Part shown: positions 39,501 to 46,000 of the stretch, in pieces
How the letters are laid out: each line of letters starts with the position of its first letter
How positions within the stretch are numbered: position 1 is the first letter of the stretch
DNA from: Ciona savignyi
Taxonomy: Eukaryota > Chordata > Ascidiacea > Phlebobranchia > Cionidae
NCBI GenBank assembly: GCA_000149265.1
Contig: CH002713.1
Location: forward strand, 112,948 to 176,947
Length of the DNA: 64,000 nt
Direction of reading: 5' to 3'
Made by a program: the position numbers and the translations under genes
The notes under the pieces: model-generated
Databases searched by the model: none
Told to the model about the DNA's origin: nothing
Seen by the model: only the letters and a program-made list of their open reading frames with translations

Positions 39501-42500
39501 TAAGGATAAATCTATTAACATGGCCAATCGATTAAGAATAATAATGTTTGTTATTGTCTAAATACAGCTAGGCCTATAGTAAAATACATAATTATTATAA
39601 TTTGTCATTTTTAAATATTAAAATTGGGTGTAAATATACACACACAGAGTCATTACCTAAATGTTTGCATGCTTCGTGACTGATATTTTCAAATGAATTA
39701 AAATGGGCACAAATAGACCACACCAAGAAAATAATATAAACTCACGCGTGAACCCCGCGACATGACGCAGTAATATCAACATTTCCTCTCATTTTCCGCG
39801 CGAGTGCAGGAATAAATTGGGCGCACCGTTTCGTAAAAGTCGCGATCCCGTTCTGATATCTTACCTCGTTCAAACAACTGTCCTGAAAATGCAAAAAGGT
39901 GGTAACGTTGTAGTTATGTGTACTGGGAAGTCATCGTCCCCTTGATTTTGCATGGACATCGTTTATGAAAGGGACCTCAAACAAAACCTAAAAAGCGTAA
40001 TTTGTGTACAGCCAGGCTAAAATAATTGTTTTTACTGGAGAATGAAAAAAACGCGGAAGTGTTATCACCACGACAATCGAACAGATTACATTCTGAAAAC
40101 GCAAGGGTGTCATCACACGGCTAATTGTTTACCTCGCGCCAACCGTTGAGTTACCGGAACTGTTGTAGCGTGTTGTACATGAGACGTTTCTTCAGTTTTA
40201 GTAGTAACGTTAAAAGTAATTAGTAGGTATTATAGAACAATGACAGCTCGTTAATCCAAGTTAAAATTCTCAAACAACAAGCTAATCTGTCCTTGGTTGA
40301 CGATCCTGAATATTATCGCTCGTGAAGTTAAAACAATAAAGTGTTTTACAGCCAGCGCAAATCAATGGTAATAAAATACCGACTGCCGATGACTTATAAT
40401 AGGAAATCGAACAATATAGAGAGGCGGGTGTCATACTAGTTTTGCTGAAAAGGCAATCATGGTGTCAAAATTAGTTAGAATTAATATCATCCTAGATTGT
40501 GTGTTAATTTGCAACTATTTATGGCGTCATTCTTTCCATCCAATTGTGAGGTCATTAAATTCAATGAAGCAATATTCCAGTGACGTGTTAATAAAGTTTA
40601 AGTAGGTATTCGTCTTAATGGCGGGCTGTATTTGGGCACGCTTTGTAATTTCAGAAGGGCTTTTTACAATCGAGATAGCAATAAAAGCTTTCAATGTGGG
40701 CTACAATTTTACCTAAAATCAATCAATTTGTGGATTCGCGAGTAGGCGTCATGAGGTTTGGAATGGCTATTACCAGGATGGCATGTTAATTTGTCAACTC
40801 GTGCTATACCTAATATCAGCTTCTGTCCTATAATTTGCGGCACTTCTTACAACTTCTAAACATTAAAGCGACAAATATTTCCAAAATGCAAATCTGTCAC
40901 GACTATATATGTAGTCTATATTAGCACATATATACGTATCTAATATAAACATGTTGTGCAACTAAGCAAAAATCATTAAATCAATACTGCTTTAGGACAC
41001 CTTTTCTTAAATTCAGGCAATATTTGTAACATATTTTTTACCGTTCCAGCTGGACACTCCTTTATGGAGGTCCTGGCGTTACATTCTGTGTTTGAAGCTC
41101 GACCATTGCACGTATAACATCGCAGAGCAGTTCTCGCAATCGTTTCTGTTTTCGAACCGACAGGTCTCCTTCGCGAATTGAAGCCTTGAACTTGAATAAG
41201 ATATTCTCTCTAGAAAATTGTTATACGTGTTAAAATGGTCGCTTTTTCTACTTAACTTGTTGCTATTGTTTATATTTATTCGTTGAATAATGGCCATTGA
41301 CATTCAAATCTCTCCAGTCATCATTTATGTTGACAACTATTTGTAGAGTGCATGAGCATGTTTGTTTGAGAACTTTGAATACGTGAATATTATTTTGTTC
41401 ACAACTCCAGGCAATACTTTAGAATGAAAACGAATAATTCCAACTTCTGACCCCCTTATTTCCCTATAAGACATCAAACCATATGGAACCACTTAAACGC
41501 AATTAGTTACGTAACGTCTCATTCACAACTTGCGGTAAGACGATACGTGAATCAAGTCATACATTTATTTATACACCTATTTGTAATTTGGTCAATTACT
41601 TTTTATTGTAATACACTATAGTCGCGCCTTTGCACAAGAAATGACATTCCATTCACAGAAAGGAAGGTGAACCAATCCAACCGATTAAACCTGGTAGCAA
41701 TGCATGATCTATGTTCAAAGATAAGCTGAAGGAAAATGTTAAGCCGATATGTTTAAGCTAATTCGCCGCCGTTAATAAGCTATTGGGTTTGCTTAAGTGG
41801 CGGTTATGATTTATTAAATTGCGATTCTGCCAGCGCAGTATTTATTCACAACATTTACCCAGATTTTAATTCGATCAGAACTAAAGTAAATTTGGCATTA
41901 AACTTGCATCTAATTATTCCTGGTCCATATCTAAACACAAATATACTCACAAAAATAACTAAGCCGTTTGCCGAACCGGATTTAACTTACCCCGGGATCT
42001 AGGTTTTGCAACACAGCTTGTCTTTGGTGGATTCCAACGACTTTTTCGTTCGTTGACACAGTCTGCTCGAATGAACCGTCGATCCACTCCTTAGCAGATA
42101 CCCTAGCAACAAAAACAGGGAGATTTATATGTTTGTTGCGAAATGTTTTGACAGAGGAAAATTGTCGTGATTATTTCGTAAATTTGGCCTTCTAATACTA
42201 AAATGTAAATTCGGAGTTAAAATCGGTTTTGTTAATGCATGTCAAAACAAACTAAACGAGCAAATGCCACTCGTTTGCAAATTGCCGTATAACCCGAAGG
42301 CATGACCGGTACTAAAGCAAAGATACCCGCTTGAATATACCTAAATACCTGTGGTATTCAATCAAAACATGATCAGCCATGACCTAGGTGTGATCTGTTT
42401 ATGGAATTTGGCCGTGGCGTATACGAGGTCTATGACGTAGTTGATGACGTAAAAGTGAAAAATAATCAATCAAAATGCAGAGCTTTATAACGGTCGGCGT

Positions 42501-43058
42501 AAATCTAATCCTAACATAAAAATAGCACACACTGTCCGCACATTCAAGATTATGTAGATATAAAACTTAATGAAAACCCGCTTGCTAAATATGGTAAGAC
42601 GAAATAGAAAACGTCGGGCCTAGGGCAATTCGTTGCTGGCACCCGAACGAAACAGCGAATTAGCACATTTATATAATATAGAATTAACACATTTTGCGCC
42701 AACCTCAGATCAGGATGTTATTCGGATTTATGATCGTCCACCGTTTCACTTTTTTGTGACAATTTAGCCAATATAATTAATATTATTTGGTTTAAAAATA
42801 CAAGTGGTCATGTCTTAGAAATGATTTATCATTGACACTTTCTGTACAATTTCCGCCATGTTTTTACCTGTACTGCACTGCCCTTTGAACATATCTGAAC
42901 CCGACTTGAATGGTTTTTGCTGAAGCATCTTGGATGTTGATGGAAGCCGAACTCCGTCTGCTTCTACGATGCGACGTCCTCCTGTAGCCCAGAGACGGAG
43001 TGGCTAACGATGATATTAAAACCACCGCACACAATGTCATAAAAGACCTCAGCTTCAT
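5297..43058 (-). CDS. Giant secreted FN3-LU-CCP47-EGF-VWA mosaic protein
   Basis: One gene of about 62 exons and about 3,450 residues. Exons follow one another with GT/AG sites and matching phases from the signal peptide (42868-43058) to the VWA domain (5301-5458); the one mismatch seen is at exon 22. Domain order is signal peptide, FN3, LU (Ly6/uPAR), CCP 1-9, EGF, CCP 10-47, VWA. Most CCPs have six cysteines, as in selectins, rather than four. No membrane segment or GPI signal is visible, so a large extracellular protein is likely. CCP proteins bind complement components, adhesion ligands or matrix; the ligand here is unknown. Vertebrate SVEP1/polydom shares CCP, EGF and VWA modules but in another order and without LU or FN3. 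The insertion-bearing intron between exons 10 and 11 is the least certain join, although phase is kept. I know no standard gene name for it. Confidence 0.82.
6779..8511 (-). CDS. CCP gene exons 53-58: CCP modules 44-47
   Basis: Exon 53 (8335-8511) is CCP44. Exons 54 and 55 (7963-8035, 7786-7895) make CCP45. Exon 56 (7362-7544) is CCP46 (QQCPPLHIANGGVQC...PTPFCR). Exons 57 and 58 (7077-7158, 6779-6888) make CCP47, ending ATPPCCT before the VWA domain. CCP45 has no cysteine pair SxCxxxC of the usual kind (VTCNATYTDIAFGSAIQSNS), so it is nearer to a degenerate module. Exon 53 joins exon 52 in phase, so the 100-N gap between them need not hide an exon. Confidence 0.8.
8655..8754. other. Assembly gap (100 N)
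   Basis: A run of exactly 100 N in the intron between CCP gene exons 52 and 53, probably a gap of unknown size. Confidence 0.95.
8799..9802 (-). CDS. CCP cassette 11 (exons 50-52, CCP 41-43)
   Basis: Exon a is 9620-9802 (ISCSDPTTPHTSISC, phase 1-1). Exon b is 9219-9424 (KTCPASFIDVNNGRVVC, phase 1-0), ending RRQSCDST. Exon c is 8799-8949 (YVPFGNVHCGSDGRCRLNC, phase 0-1); it is the most divergent third module, with a shortened spacing between its second and third cysteines and an insertion before the Trp (CTDVNGTVSWTPALGSC). Confidence 0.82.
10056..11054 (-). CDS. CCP cassette 10 (exons 47-49, CCP 38-40)
   Basis: Exon a is 10872-11054 (IECEPIEAPSNTSLQC, phase 1-1). Exon b is 10411-10640 (ITCPIDQVVTIEHGQVTC, phase 1-0) with loop GYTMLHHNSEYDVTTHVLSC, ending VGCPDV. 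Exon c is 10056-10212 (GVVNGRLDCSGGFTYGSQC, phase 0-1). Confidence 0.85.
11171..12076 (-). CDS. CCP cassette 9 (exons 44-46, CCP 35-37)
   Basis: Exon a is 11879-12076 (IQCNALTVPANGRISC, phase 1-1), with a long acidic loop GYSILDPENDYDVNTGIEC. Exon b is 11556-11779 (IQCSAAHLSIAYGTVHC, phase 1-0), ending NNRCPANDTSISE. Exon c is 11171-11324 (ALLFGDVTCTDENKFGSRC, phase 0-1). Confidence 0.85.
12156..13113 (-). CDS. CCP cassette 8 (exons 41-43, CCP 32-34)
   Basis: Exon a is 12919-13113 (IECPHLNPPESGDISC, phase 1-1), longer than usual because its loop reads GYQFVGDVDVNEKVTQC. Exon b is 12489-12730 (KHCPLWSAPDHGSINC, phase 1-0) with loop GYRLSHPTDSRNQHSEIVSC. Exon c is 12156-12312 (AELHGSITCSNNAFYESVC, phase 0-1). 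Confidence 0.85.
13441..13507. repeat. 21-bp minisatellite, three copies
   Basis: TTTTAATGTGTTTAATGTAAA is repeated three times head to tail in the intron after CCP gene exon 40. Confidence 0.85.
13522..14576 (-). CDS. CCP cassette 7 (exons 38-40, CCP 29-31)
   Basis: Exon a is 14400-14576 (IRCGVLDQPTNSTMVC, phase 1-1). Exon b is 13911-14149 (ISCPDDHNNIQFGSVNC, phase 1-0) with loop YQIFGDSFATNSIVTSEC, ending ERKTCSHDDEDFIA. Exon c is 13522-13675 (AMESGSVECSDGNRAGTVC, phase 0-1). The intron after exon c holds a 21-bp minisatellite. Confidence 0.85.
14771..15654 (-). CDS. CCP cassette 6 (exons 35-37, CCP 26-28)
   Basis: Exon a is 15478-15654 (IECPMLDEPVNGNISC, phase 1-1). Exon b is 15047-15270 (VSCPTNHLTLTHGSVSC, phase 1-0), ending MKKKCAMDSPDIVK. 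Exon c is 14771-14927 (ANLIGTVTCTEENLYQSVC, phase 0-1). Middle loop: GYEMGKRDFNQSTC. Confidence 0.85.
15740..16701 (-). CDS. CCP cassette 5 (exons 32-34, CCP 23-25)
   Basis: Exon a is 16525-16701 (VQCSVLADPDNGGTRC, phase 1-1). Exon b is 16091-16311 (TRCPVSHLETANANTTC, phase 1-0), ending EKKICSSTDENIVK. Exon c is 15740-15899 (ADKNGNLTCTDGHIFDSVC, phase 0-1). The middle loop is short here (GYEVTGGVTTVTC). Confidence 0.85.
16946..17865 (-). CDS. CCP cassette 4 (exons 29-31, CCP 20-22)
   Basis: Exon a is 17689-17865 (VRCPALSSPQNGEMSC, phase 1-1). Exon b is 17330-17556 (ILCPVEYISVTDGVVIC, phase 1-0), ending ERKLCSQGDPIIR. Exon c is 16946-17099 (ALQHGSIQCTNDMKFESQC, phase 0-1). Loop of the middle module: GFQLTRDSVSRTRC. 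All joins in frame. Confidence 0.85.
18037..18971 (-). CDS. CCP cassette 3 (exons 26-28, CCP 17-19)
   Basis: Exon a is 18795-18971 (IRCLEFEDLTNGDTNC, phase 1-1). Exon b is 18417-18667 (IVCPTSHTNLENGKAEC, phase 1-0) with an acidic, proline-containing loop TDVPAANPDDSPDTAVLTC. Exon c is 18037-18190 (AKLNGNVQCTESSWYGSSC, phase 0-1). Exon b ends NRKQCSMHDGAITR, supplying the first cysteine of the third module. Confidence 0.85.
19145..19990 (-). CDS. CCP cassette 2 (exons 23-25, CCP 14-16)
   Basis: Exon a is 19814-19990 (IRCHATTELSDGHALCSDEN, phase 1-1). Exon b is 19418-19713 (phase 1-0) and is the longest of the array because the loop before the fifth cysteine is about 36 residues (GSTTLALVRKARLRSLNPNI and onward to VSHC). 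Exon c is 19145-19301 (RSNGEMSCTDSSLFMSTC, phase 0-1). All joins are in frame. Confidence 0.82.
20138..21085 (-). CDS. CCP cassette 1 (exons 20-22, CCP 11-13)
   Basis: Exon a is 20909-21085 (VECPVLRAATNGNISC...PTCR, phase 1-1). Exon b is 20536-20792 (phase 1-0), whose variable loop is hydrophobic: GYDFMAFGGEDLLPFMFLLF then PVSSC. Exon c (20138 to 20275 or 20292) has a problem. The likely TAG acceptor at 20293-20295 leaves the frame out of phase with exon b. A CAG acceptor ending at 20276 restores the frame but drops the usual residues before MSCTDNDLFDSTC. Exon b also carries the first cysteine of the module completed by exon c (KKQCSPFLNDLVT). Confidence 0.72.
21185..21300 (-). repeat. SINE fragment in intron
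   Basis: Degraded copy of the SINE family: TATGTTTATCCCTGTAAACA (tail, reversed) followed by TTGTAAGGACACAACCGACC (body, reversed). It lies between CCP gene exons 19 and 20. Confidence 0.5.
21444..21623 (-). CDS. CCP gene exon 19: CCP module 10
   Basis: Phase 1-1 exon starting IFCPELPPDEHSTLRCTNER, then STCVTSCETGYEPRGGSDEL and ending NELFATCM. It is a complete six-cysteine CCP between the EGF exon and the first three-exon cassette. By length and phase it resembles the first exon of a cassette, but its sequence is closer to the N-terminal CCPs. Confidence 0.82.
21725..21847 (-). CDS. CCP gene exon 18: single calcium-binding EGF module
   Basis: One phase 1-1 exon encodes DINECDNDNGGCDHFCSNEH and continues GGFTCSCRENYMLNSDGKTC. 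This is a complete six-cysteine EGF-like module with the D-I-N-E-C calcium-binding start and the C-x-N-x4-GG-F-x-C-x-C core. It is the only EGF module found among the 47 CCPs and separates the irregular N-terminal CCP block from the regular cassette array. Confidence 0.88.
22015..23904 (-). CDS. CCP gene exons 11-17: CCP modules 5-9
   Basis: Exon 11 (23725-23904) is CCP5. Exons 12 and 13 (23439-23569, 23283-23364) are the two halves of CCP6. Exon 14 (22936-23136) is CCP7 and is unusually arginine-rich (FLAGRRSRTCRRGYFG). Exon 15 (22583-22759) is CCP8. Exons 16 and 17 (22265-22391, 22015-22100) together make CCP9, which has a longer central part (CGESAINNPVVQRYFTDFEC). Split modules break between the fourth cysteine and the GY/GF turn, the same place as in CCP2, CCP45 and CCP47. 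All boundaries are GT/AG with matching phases. Confidence 0.82.
24016..24020. repeat. ATATC, candidate target-site duplication (left)
   Basis: ATATC directly before the first BEL/Pao LTR. The same five bases directly follow the third LTR at 37265-37269. No matching flank exists at 36723-36727. Confidence 0.65.
24021..24554 (+). repeat. BEL/Pao 5' LTR of copy 1
   Basis: 534 bp, begins TGTAAGATATCTCGACCCAT and ends CCCGCGGAAGTAACA. Contains a donor-like GGTGAGTG at about 24240 and an acceptor TTTACAG at about 24318, as if a 78-bp leader intron could be spliced out. Right after it is a 13-bp-period CCGTATCATCCCT tandem array. Confidence 0.88.
24609..29540 (+). pseudogene. BEL/Pao gag-pol of copy 1, broken
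   Basis: A single polyprotein interrupted by several frameshifts, so it is read as pieces at 24776-25369, 25297-25770, 25824-26597, 26747-27058, 27055-27372 and 27369-29540. The first ATG (24609) has a good context, but two extra bases near 24668 and 24677 break the frame. Recognisable parts in order are a coiled-coil-like Glu/Arg-rich region, the BEL gag domain (MDYWSFVNRYQLHIADKV), two zinc knuckles (CGLCFKCLKAGHSVRECP), a protease with the DSGA motif, reverse transcriptase with YVDD, RNase H (VFADAS...TDS) and an H-H-C-C integrase zinc finger. The DDE integrase core is absent. Most breaks are one-base indels relative to copy 2. Confidence 0.85.
29678..29689 (+). other. Polypurine tract of BEL/Pao copy 1
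   Basis: GGCGGGGGAGGA lies directly before the LTR at 29690, where a plus-strand primer is expected. It confirms plus-strand orientation and a 3' LTR role for the middle LTR. Confidence 0.7.
29690..30223 (+). repeat. BEL/Pao LTR shared by copies 1 and 2
   Basis: 534 bp, apparently identical to the LTR at 24021-24554. It is followed without any flank by the second internal region, so it serves as 3' LTR of copy 1 and 5' LTR of copy 2. Confidence 0.88.
30278..35139 (+). pseudogene. BEL/Pao gag-pol of copy 2, broken
   Basis: Same domains as copy 1, read in pieces at 30278-30952, 31103-31564, 31678-32640, 32728-33900, 34093-34368 and 34350-35126. Here the Gag start is intact from MDNQPEHRVEQW. 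The piece at 31678-32640 joins the zinc knuckles and DSGA protease in one frame. The piece at 32728-33900 carries the reverse transcriptase with YVDD. An in-frame TAG at 33898-33900 replaces a CGA-type context of copy 1. Where copy 2 is broken copy 1 is often open, and the reverse. Confidence 0.82.
35140..35239. other. Assembly gap (100 N)
   Basis: A run of 100 N ending BEL/Pao copy 2. Sequence on the right side does not resemble any part of the element. Confidence 0.95.
35753..35773. repeat. (TA)n microsatellite
   Basis: About ten TA units. Confidence 0.85.
35809..36105 (+). repeat. tRNA-derived SINE copy
   Basis: The best-kept copy of the family. Head TCCGGCTGCATAGTTCAGAC with A-box TAGTTCAGACGG, B-box-like GGTTGTTGGATCAAAACC, body GGTTGTGTTCTTGGGCAAGG and CGAGGTAATCTGACGATTGC, tail GGGATAAAACATGAATATCC. 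Confidence 0.82.
36300..36398 (+). repeat. SINE 3'-end fragment
   Basis: Matches the 3' half of the SINE at 35809-36105: GTAATCGGCATATTACTTTG, CGTGTGATAAACGCCCCTTG, AAAACATGAATATTC. Confidence 0.65.
36472..36523. repeat. Short tandem duplication
   Basis: ATAAGAGGCTAGGTTTATGA-type unit of about 26 bp occurs twice in a row, next to a SINE body remnant (GTAAAGTGCCTTGCACATGC). Confidence 0.6.
36728..37264 (+). repeat. Third BEL/Pao LTR
   Basis: 537 bp, same as the other two LTRs except for three extra G near 36811. Its left flank is CCTTAG and its right flank ATATC, so it does not have its own target-site duplication. No internal sequence adjoins it. Confidence 0.85.
37265..37269. repeat. ATATC, candidate target-site duplication (right)
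   Basis: Matches 24016-24020. If everything between is removed, the intron from exon 10 to exon 11 shrinks from 13.4 kb to about 190 bp, the size of its neighbours. Confidence 0.65.
37344..38733 (-). CDS. CCP gene exons 6-10: CCP modules 1-4
   Basis: Exon 6 (38545-38733) encodes CCP1. Exons 7 and 8 (38357-38486, 38195-38277) split CCP2 just before the GY motif. Exon 9 (37646-37822) is CCP3 and exon 10 (37344-37526) is CCP4. Each shows the pattern C-x-x-L, a Cys before an asparagine-rich turn, VCxxxC, a Gly/Ser-rich turn, TC, a Trp and a final P-x-C (for example GRWNRIVPICE in CCP3). CCP1 is preceded by no linker after the LU domain. An ALRCTNGNRVGSVCTWGC type of core shows the extra cysteine pair of selectin-like CCPs. 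Confidence 0.82.
39318..41129 (-). CDS. CCP gene exons 3-5: LU (Ly6/uPAR) domain
   Basis: The second half of exon 3 (41042-41209), exon 4 (39746-39882) and exon 5 (39318-39388) spell a three-finger LU domain. It opens with LRCYTCNG (C-x2-C), passes through TECNARTSIKECPAGT, DSCLNEVRYQNG and TKRCAQF, and closes with CQCMCKSDLCN, the C-C-x4-CN ending typical of Ly6/uPAR proteins. Phases are 0 (exon 3/4), 2 (exon 4/5) and 1 (exon 5/6), and the last joins the first CCP exon in frame. LU domains mediate protein-protein binding at the cell surface. In most animal proteins they stand alone on a GPI anchor, so an LU domain followed by CCPs is unusual. Confidence 0.8.
41130..43058 (-). CDS. CCP gene exons 1-3: signal peptide and fibronectin III domain
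   Basis: Exon 1 is 42868-43058, exon 2 is 41991-42102 and exon 3 starts at 41209. Exon 1 begins MKLRSFMTLCAVVLISSLAT, a clear signal peptide with cleavage likely after PSLG, followed by an Arg/Ser-rich stretch (YRRTSHRRSRRSSAS). Then comes a fibronectin III pattern: IQVGFRYVQRAVQYRVSAKE (B and C strands), LQNLDPGREYLIQVQGFN (the typical L-x-PG-x-x-Y-x-x-x-V-x-x-x-N motif) and VGSKTETIART. Phases are 2 for exon 1/2 and 0 for exon 2/3. The start is the ATG at 43056-43058, the only one giving a signal peptide. The N-terminal part of the FN3 domain is short, so its first strand may be atypical. Confidence 0.8.
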
Positions 43059-46000
43059 AATTTCTTAAAATTACGCTATATGCGAATTGAATTTTAATGG
43101 CGTCTTAGTAATCTGCAAATGGTCAAACTGTGTAAACTGATATTATTAATGTTTTAGATTTAACAGTTTGAAATGTGAATATTTTTTCAAAACTGCGCCA
43201 TAGCGAAAAATACCCTATAATCAAAATGAACGATGTTCACAGAACTATGTGCTTTAATTAATCCGTCTTAAAAAGAAAAAAAGCTTCGACTGATATCAAC
43301 GACCTCGCAATGACCAAAGCGTTGCGGTTGACGCCTGGCTGGTTATTGGCGCCGAGCAAATGAAGATCGTGCTTAAATTATTCGGCGCATTAAACGTTTT
43401 CTTGTCGAATTTATCTGAATTATAAGTTAGAGCAAAATTCACACGATGTGCCTGACGATTCCATATATGAAGAAGACGTAAAAATCCTACCTCGCCGTCG
43501 GCTTCTAAATACCAGAAATCCGGAAAAAACTATGCGGTCACTTTTAGCATTTCATGACCGGTTTGCTGTCTGGGCTACGGGTGACATGTCTAAACATCGT
43601 GTTCACAAAATAATTCCCTCTGTGACAAACCTCGAATCGCAATATGGTTCAAGCGTGATATTTCTGCAACGTGCAAGTCATGTTAAAGACAACAGTACCC
43701 GCAGTTAAGGACAAATACAAAGTGTTGTTAACACTAATGGTTGCCTTCAAATATGCGGTTGTTTTCGTTGGTCCAGACCTCAGCTGACTTATATCAACTG
43801 ATGCCACCCTTCGCAGTGATCGAATATAAATAAGCGCGGTCTGCGAAGAGTTTTTCTCCTACGCAATTGTAGGGGTGTGTTAATCGCCTTTTTCTGTGCG
43901 TAGGTTGCGTGTGCGCGTTTGACGTTGCGAAACTTATAGAACAATTATTAAGCCATAAAGTTTAACATAACATTTCCCTAACCTTCCCAATACCAATTTT
44001 AAAACAGTAAGGCTTTATCTAAAATAATAAAATATTGTAAATCCTAGATTTTAAAACTGGCCTTTGTGTCTGCCGATGAAGAAATATCCAAGCCAATAAC
44101 TTCCACCTTCTAAATATGATATAGAGTTCTTAACTGGCTAGTAGGCATGTGAAAATACGTTTAAATTTGTTTATTTTGTCAAGCAGTCAAGAAAAGGTAA
44201 AAATAAACACTTTCGAATTCTCATGCAATCTCTGTAAGCTACAACAACGCCATACCGATATATATCTTAATTCCAATTTCTGTTATACTTAGTAAACATA
44301 TTCTTTATGAACAACGAGAATGCGGCAAATGCCATAATTTAGGCCTAAAATAATATTTTAAAACCATTGCAGCTACTACTTACCAAACCAATTGATTCAA
44401 AAGAATTAATGACATTACGATGCGATAAATTTTTTGTCAAAAATAACACTAGACTGCCAGTAGGCGTTGTCCACTTGACCTTTCAAAGAAAAAAACGTTG
44501 GCTCTGACCGTTCTCTGATCAACCGAGTAATTAAGTGACCACCACTCAGCATATGATGCTGCGAAGCAAAGTACGAAATATTTTGATGTTATATGCCAAT
44601 ACTTCTATGATGTCATTGCGGCCGTGGTTAGCGAACTTAATTAACGGTTCGCGCCACTAAAGGTGAACTGTCGTAAACATAAAAGCAAGAGTTCTGTCGT
44701 GGTAAAGTTACCAACACCGAATCCAACGTCAATTTAAATAATTTGGCCTAAGCGTTACAATGAGTTAAACAAGTAAACATGCAGCGACGCTTTTAGGAAA
44801 CTCATCCTGACTTACAATGACAAAACTTTCTAACTTAAAATAGATTTTTCCGGTTTCGCAGTGCACATGAGAAAGCCCATGAATCTATACAACGGAAAAA
44901 CCACAAATATTCGTTGTCATTGTGGTGTAAAGAAACATATTGAACAACGTGAAGAGTGTTGTCAACTATTTCTATTAAAAACGCACAGATCCACAAATTC
45001 TTTAAAAATCGGTTGAGGTGATTTAAATTTCTTTTATTATGCAACTAAATAAAAAAAAGTATTATTTTGCCAGAAAAATGTTAAGTCTAATATTCTTCGC
45101 TTTAAATTAATTGTCAGTTTTTACTTTGTATTTTTTTGTAAGAATAGAAGAAAAATTAAATATTTTAAAATAGTTGTCACAAAAGTATTGTAATTAATGC
45201 AATTGCAAGTATTTTTGAATATTGATATTTTATAAGTTTGTCTAATAAAATCCTGGTTTTGTTACAACATCGTGTGTCAAAATATAATGATACACGCTCA
45301 TGTAATTCAACGCGCCAACATAATATTTAAGTCATGAGTCGTAACACCTATAACCTTGATGACAAGAAAAATGTGCAAATAGAAAAGAGAAGTTAACAAT
45401 AATATACATTTGCAATTAAACTTATTTTTAGTACGATGTATTAAGGCTTACTGACCAAATATTTTCTACTTTGTAAAATAGATTTTGTCAAATCATTGTA
45501 ACACTGGTTAACGTCAGATTACCTGGTGCCCACATATATGTTATTAGGGGACTCACATTATGTTGTATACATTGAATACGTTGTTTTATTATTGTTTAAC
45601 CCGCATTAAAGCAAGCCCATTGGCAAGAAAAGAACTGAAGGGCTATATAGGCTACTTTAAAACAAACCACCTTTCGGCCGACGATAAGACGAACAACAAT
45701 AAGAGCTTACAAACATGAGACACATATGTCTTACCGAAACCTTACAAAAATACAGCAATTGTTACACAAACATTTTCATTTGATATTCCCAGAATTCTTA
45801 GGATTTTCCCAGAATTTCATACTCAAACGTGATTTATAATAAACGGTTTTCAATGTACAATAATTTGCCCGTTGAATCCTACACACGATCGAGACCGCAA
45901 TAAAAGACGAACGTGCTTTGTTTTAGACCCTTGTCCACTAAGATTAATGCAACCTTCCGTTGCTGGATAGCGATCAGGGTTAGTATTGATTACCGTTCAC

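Noticed and set aside
43448..43708. 86-codon plus-strand ORF upstream of the CCP gene
   Set aside because: Begins with GTG rather than ATG and shows no family resemblance. A nearby TATA-like AATATAAATAAG lies downstream of it, not upstream.
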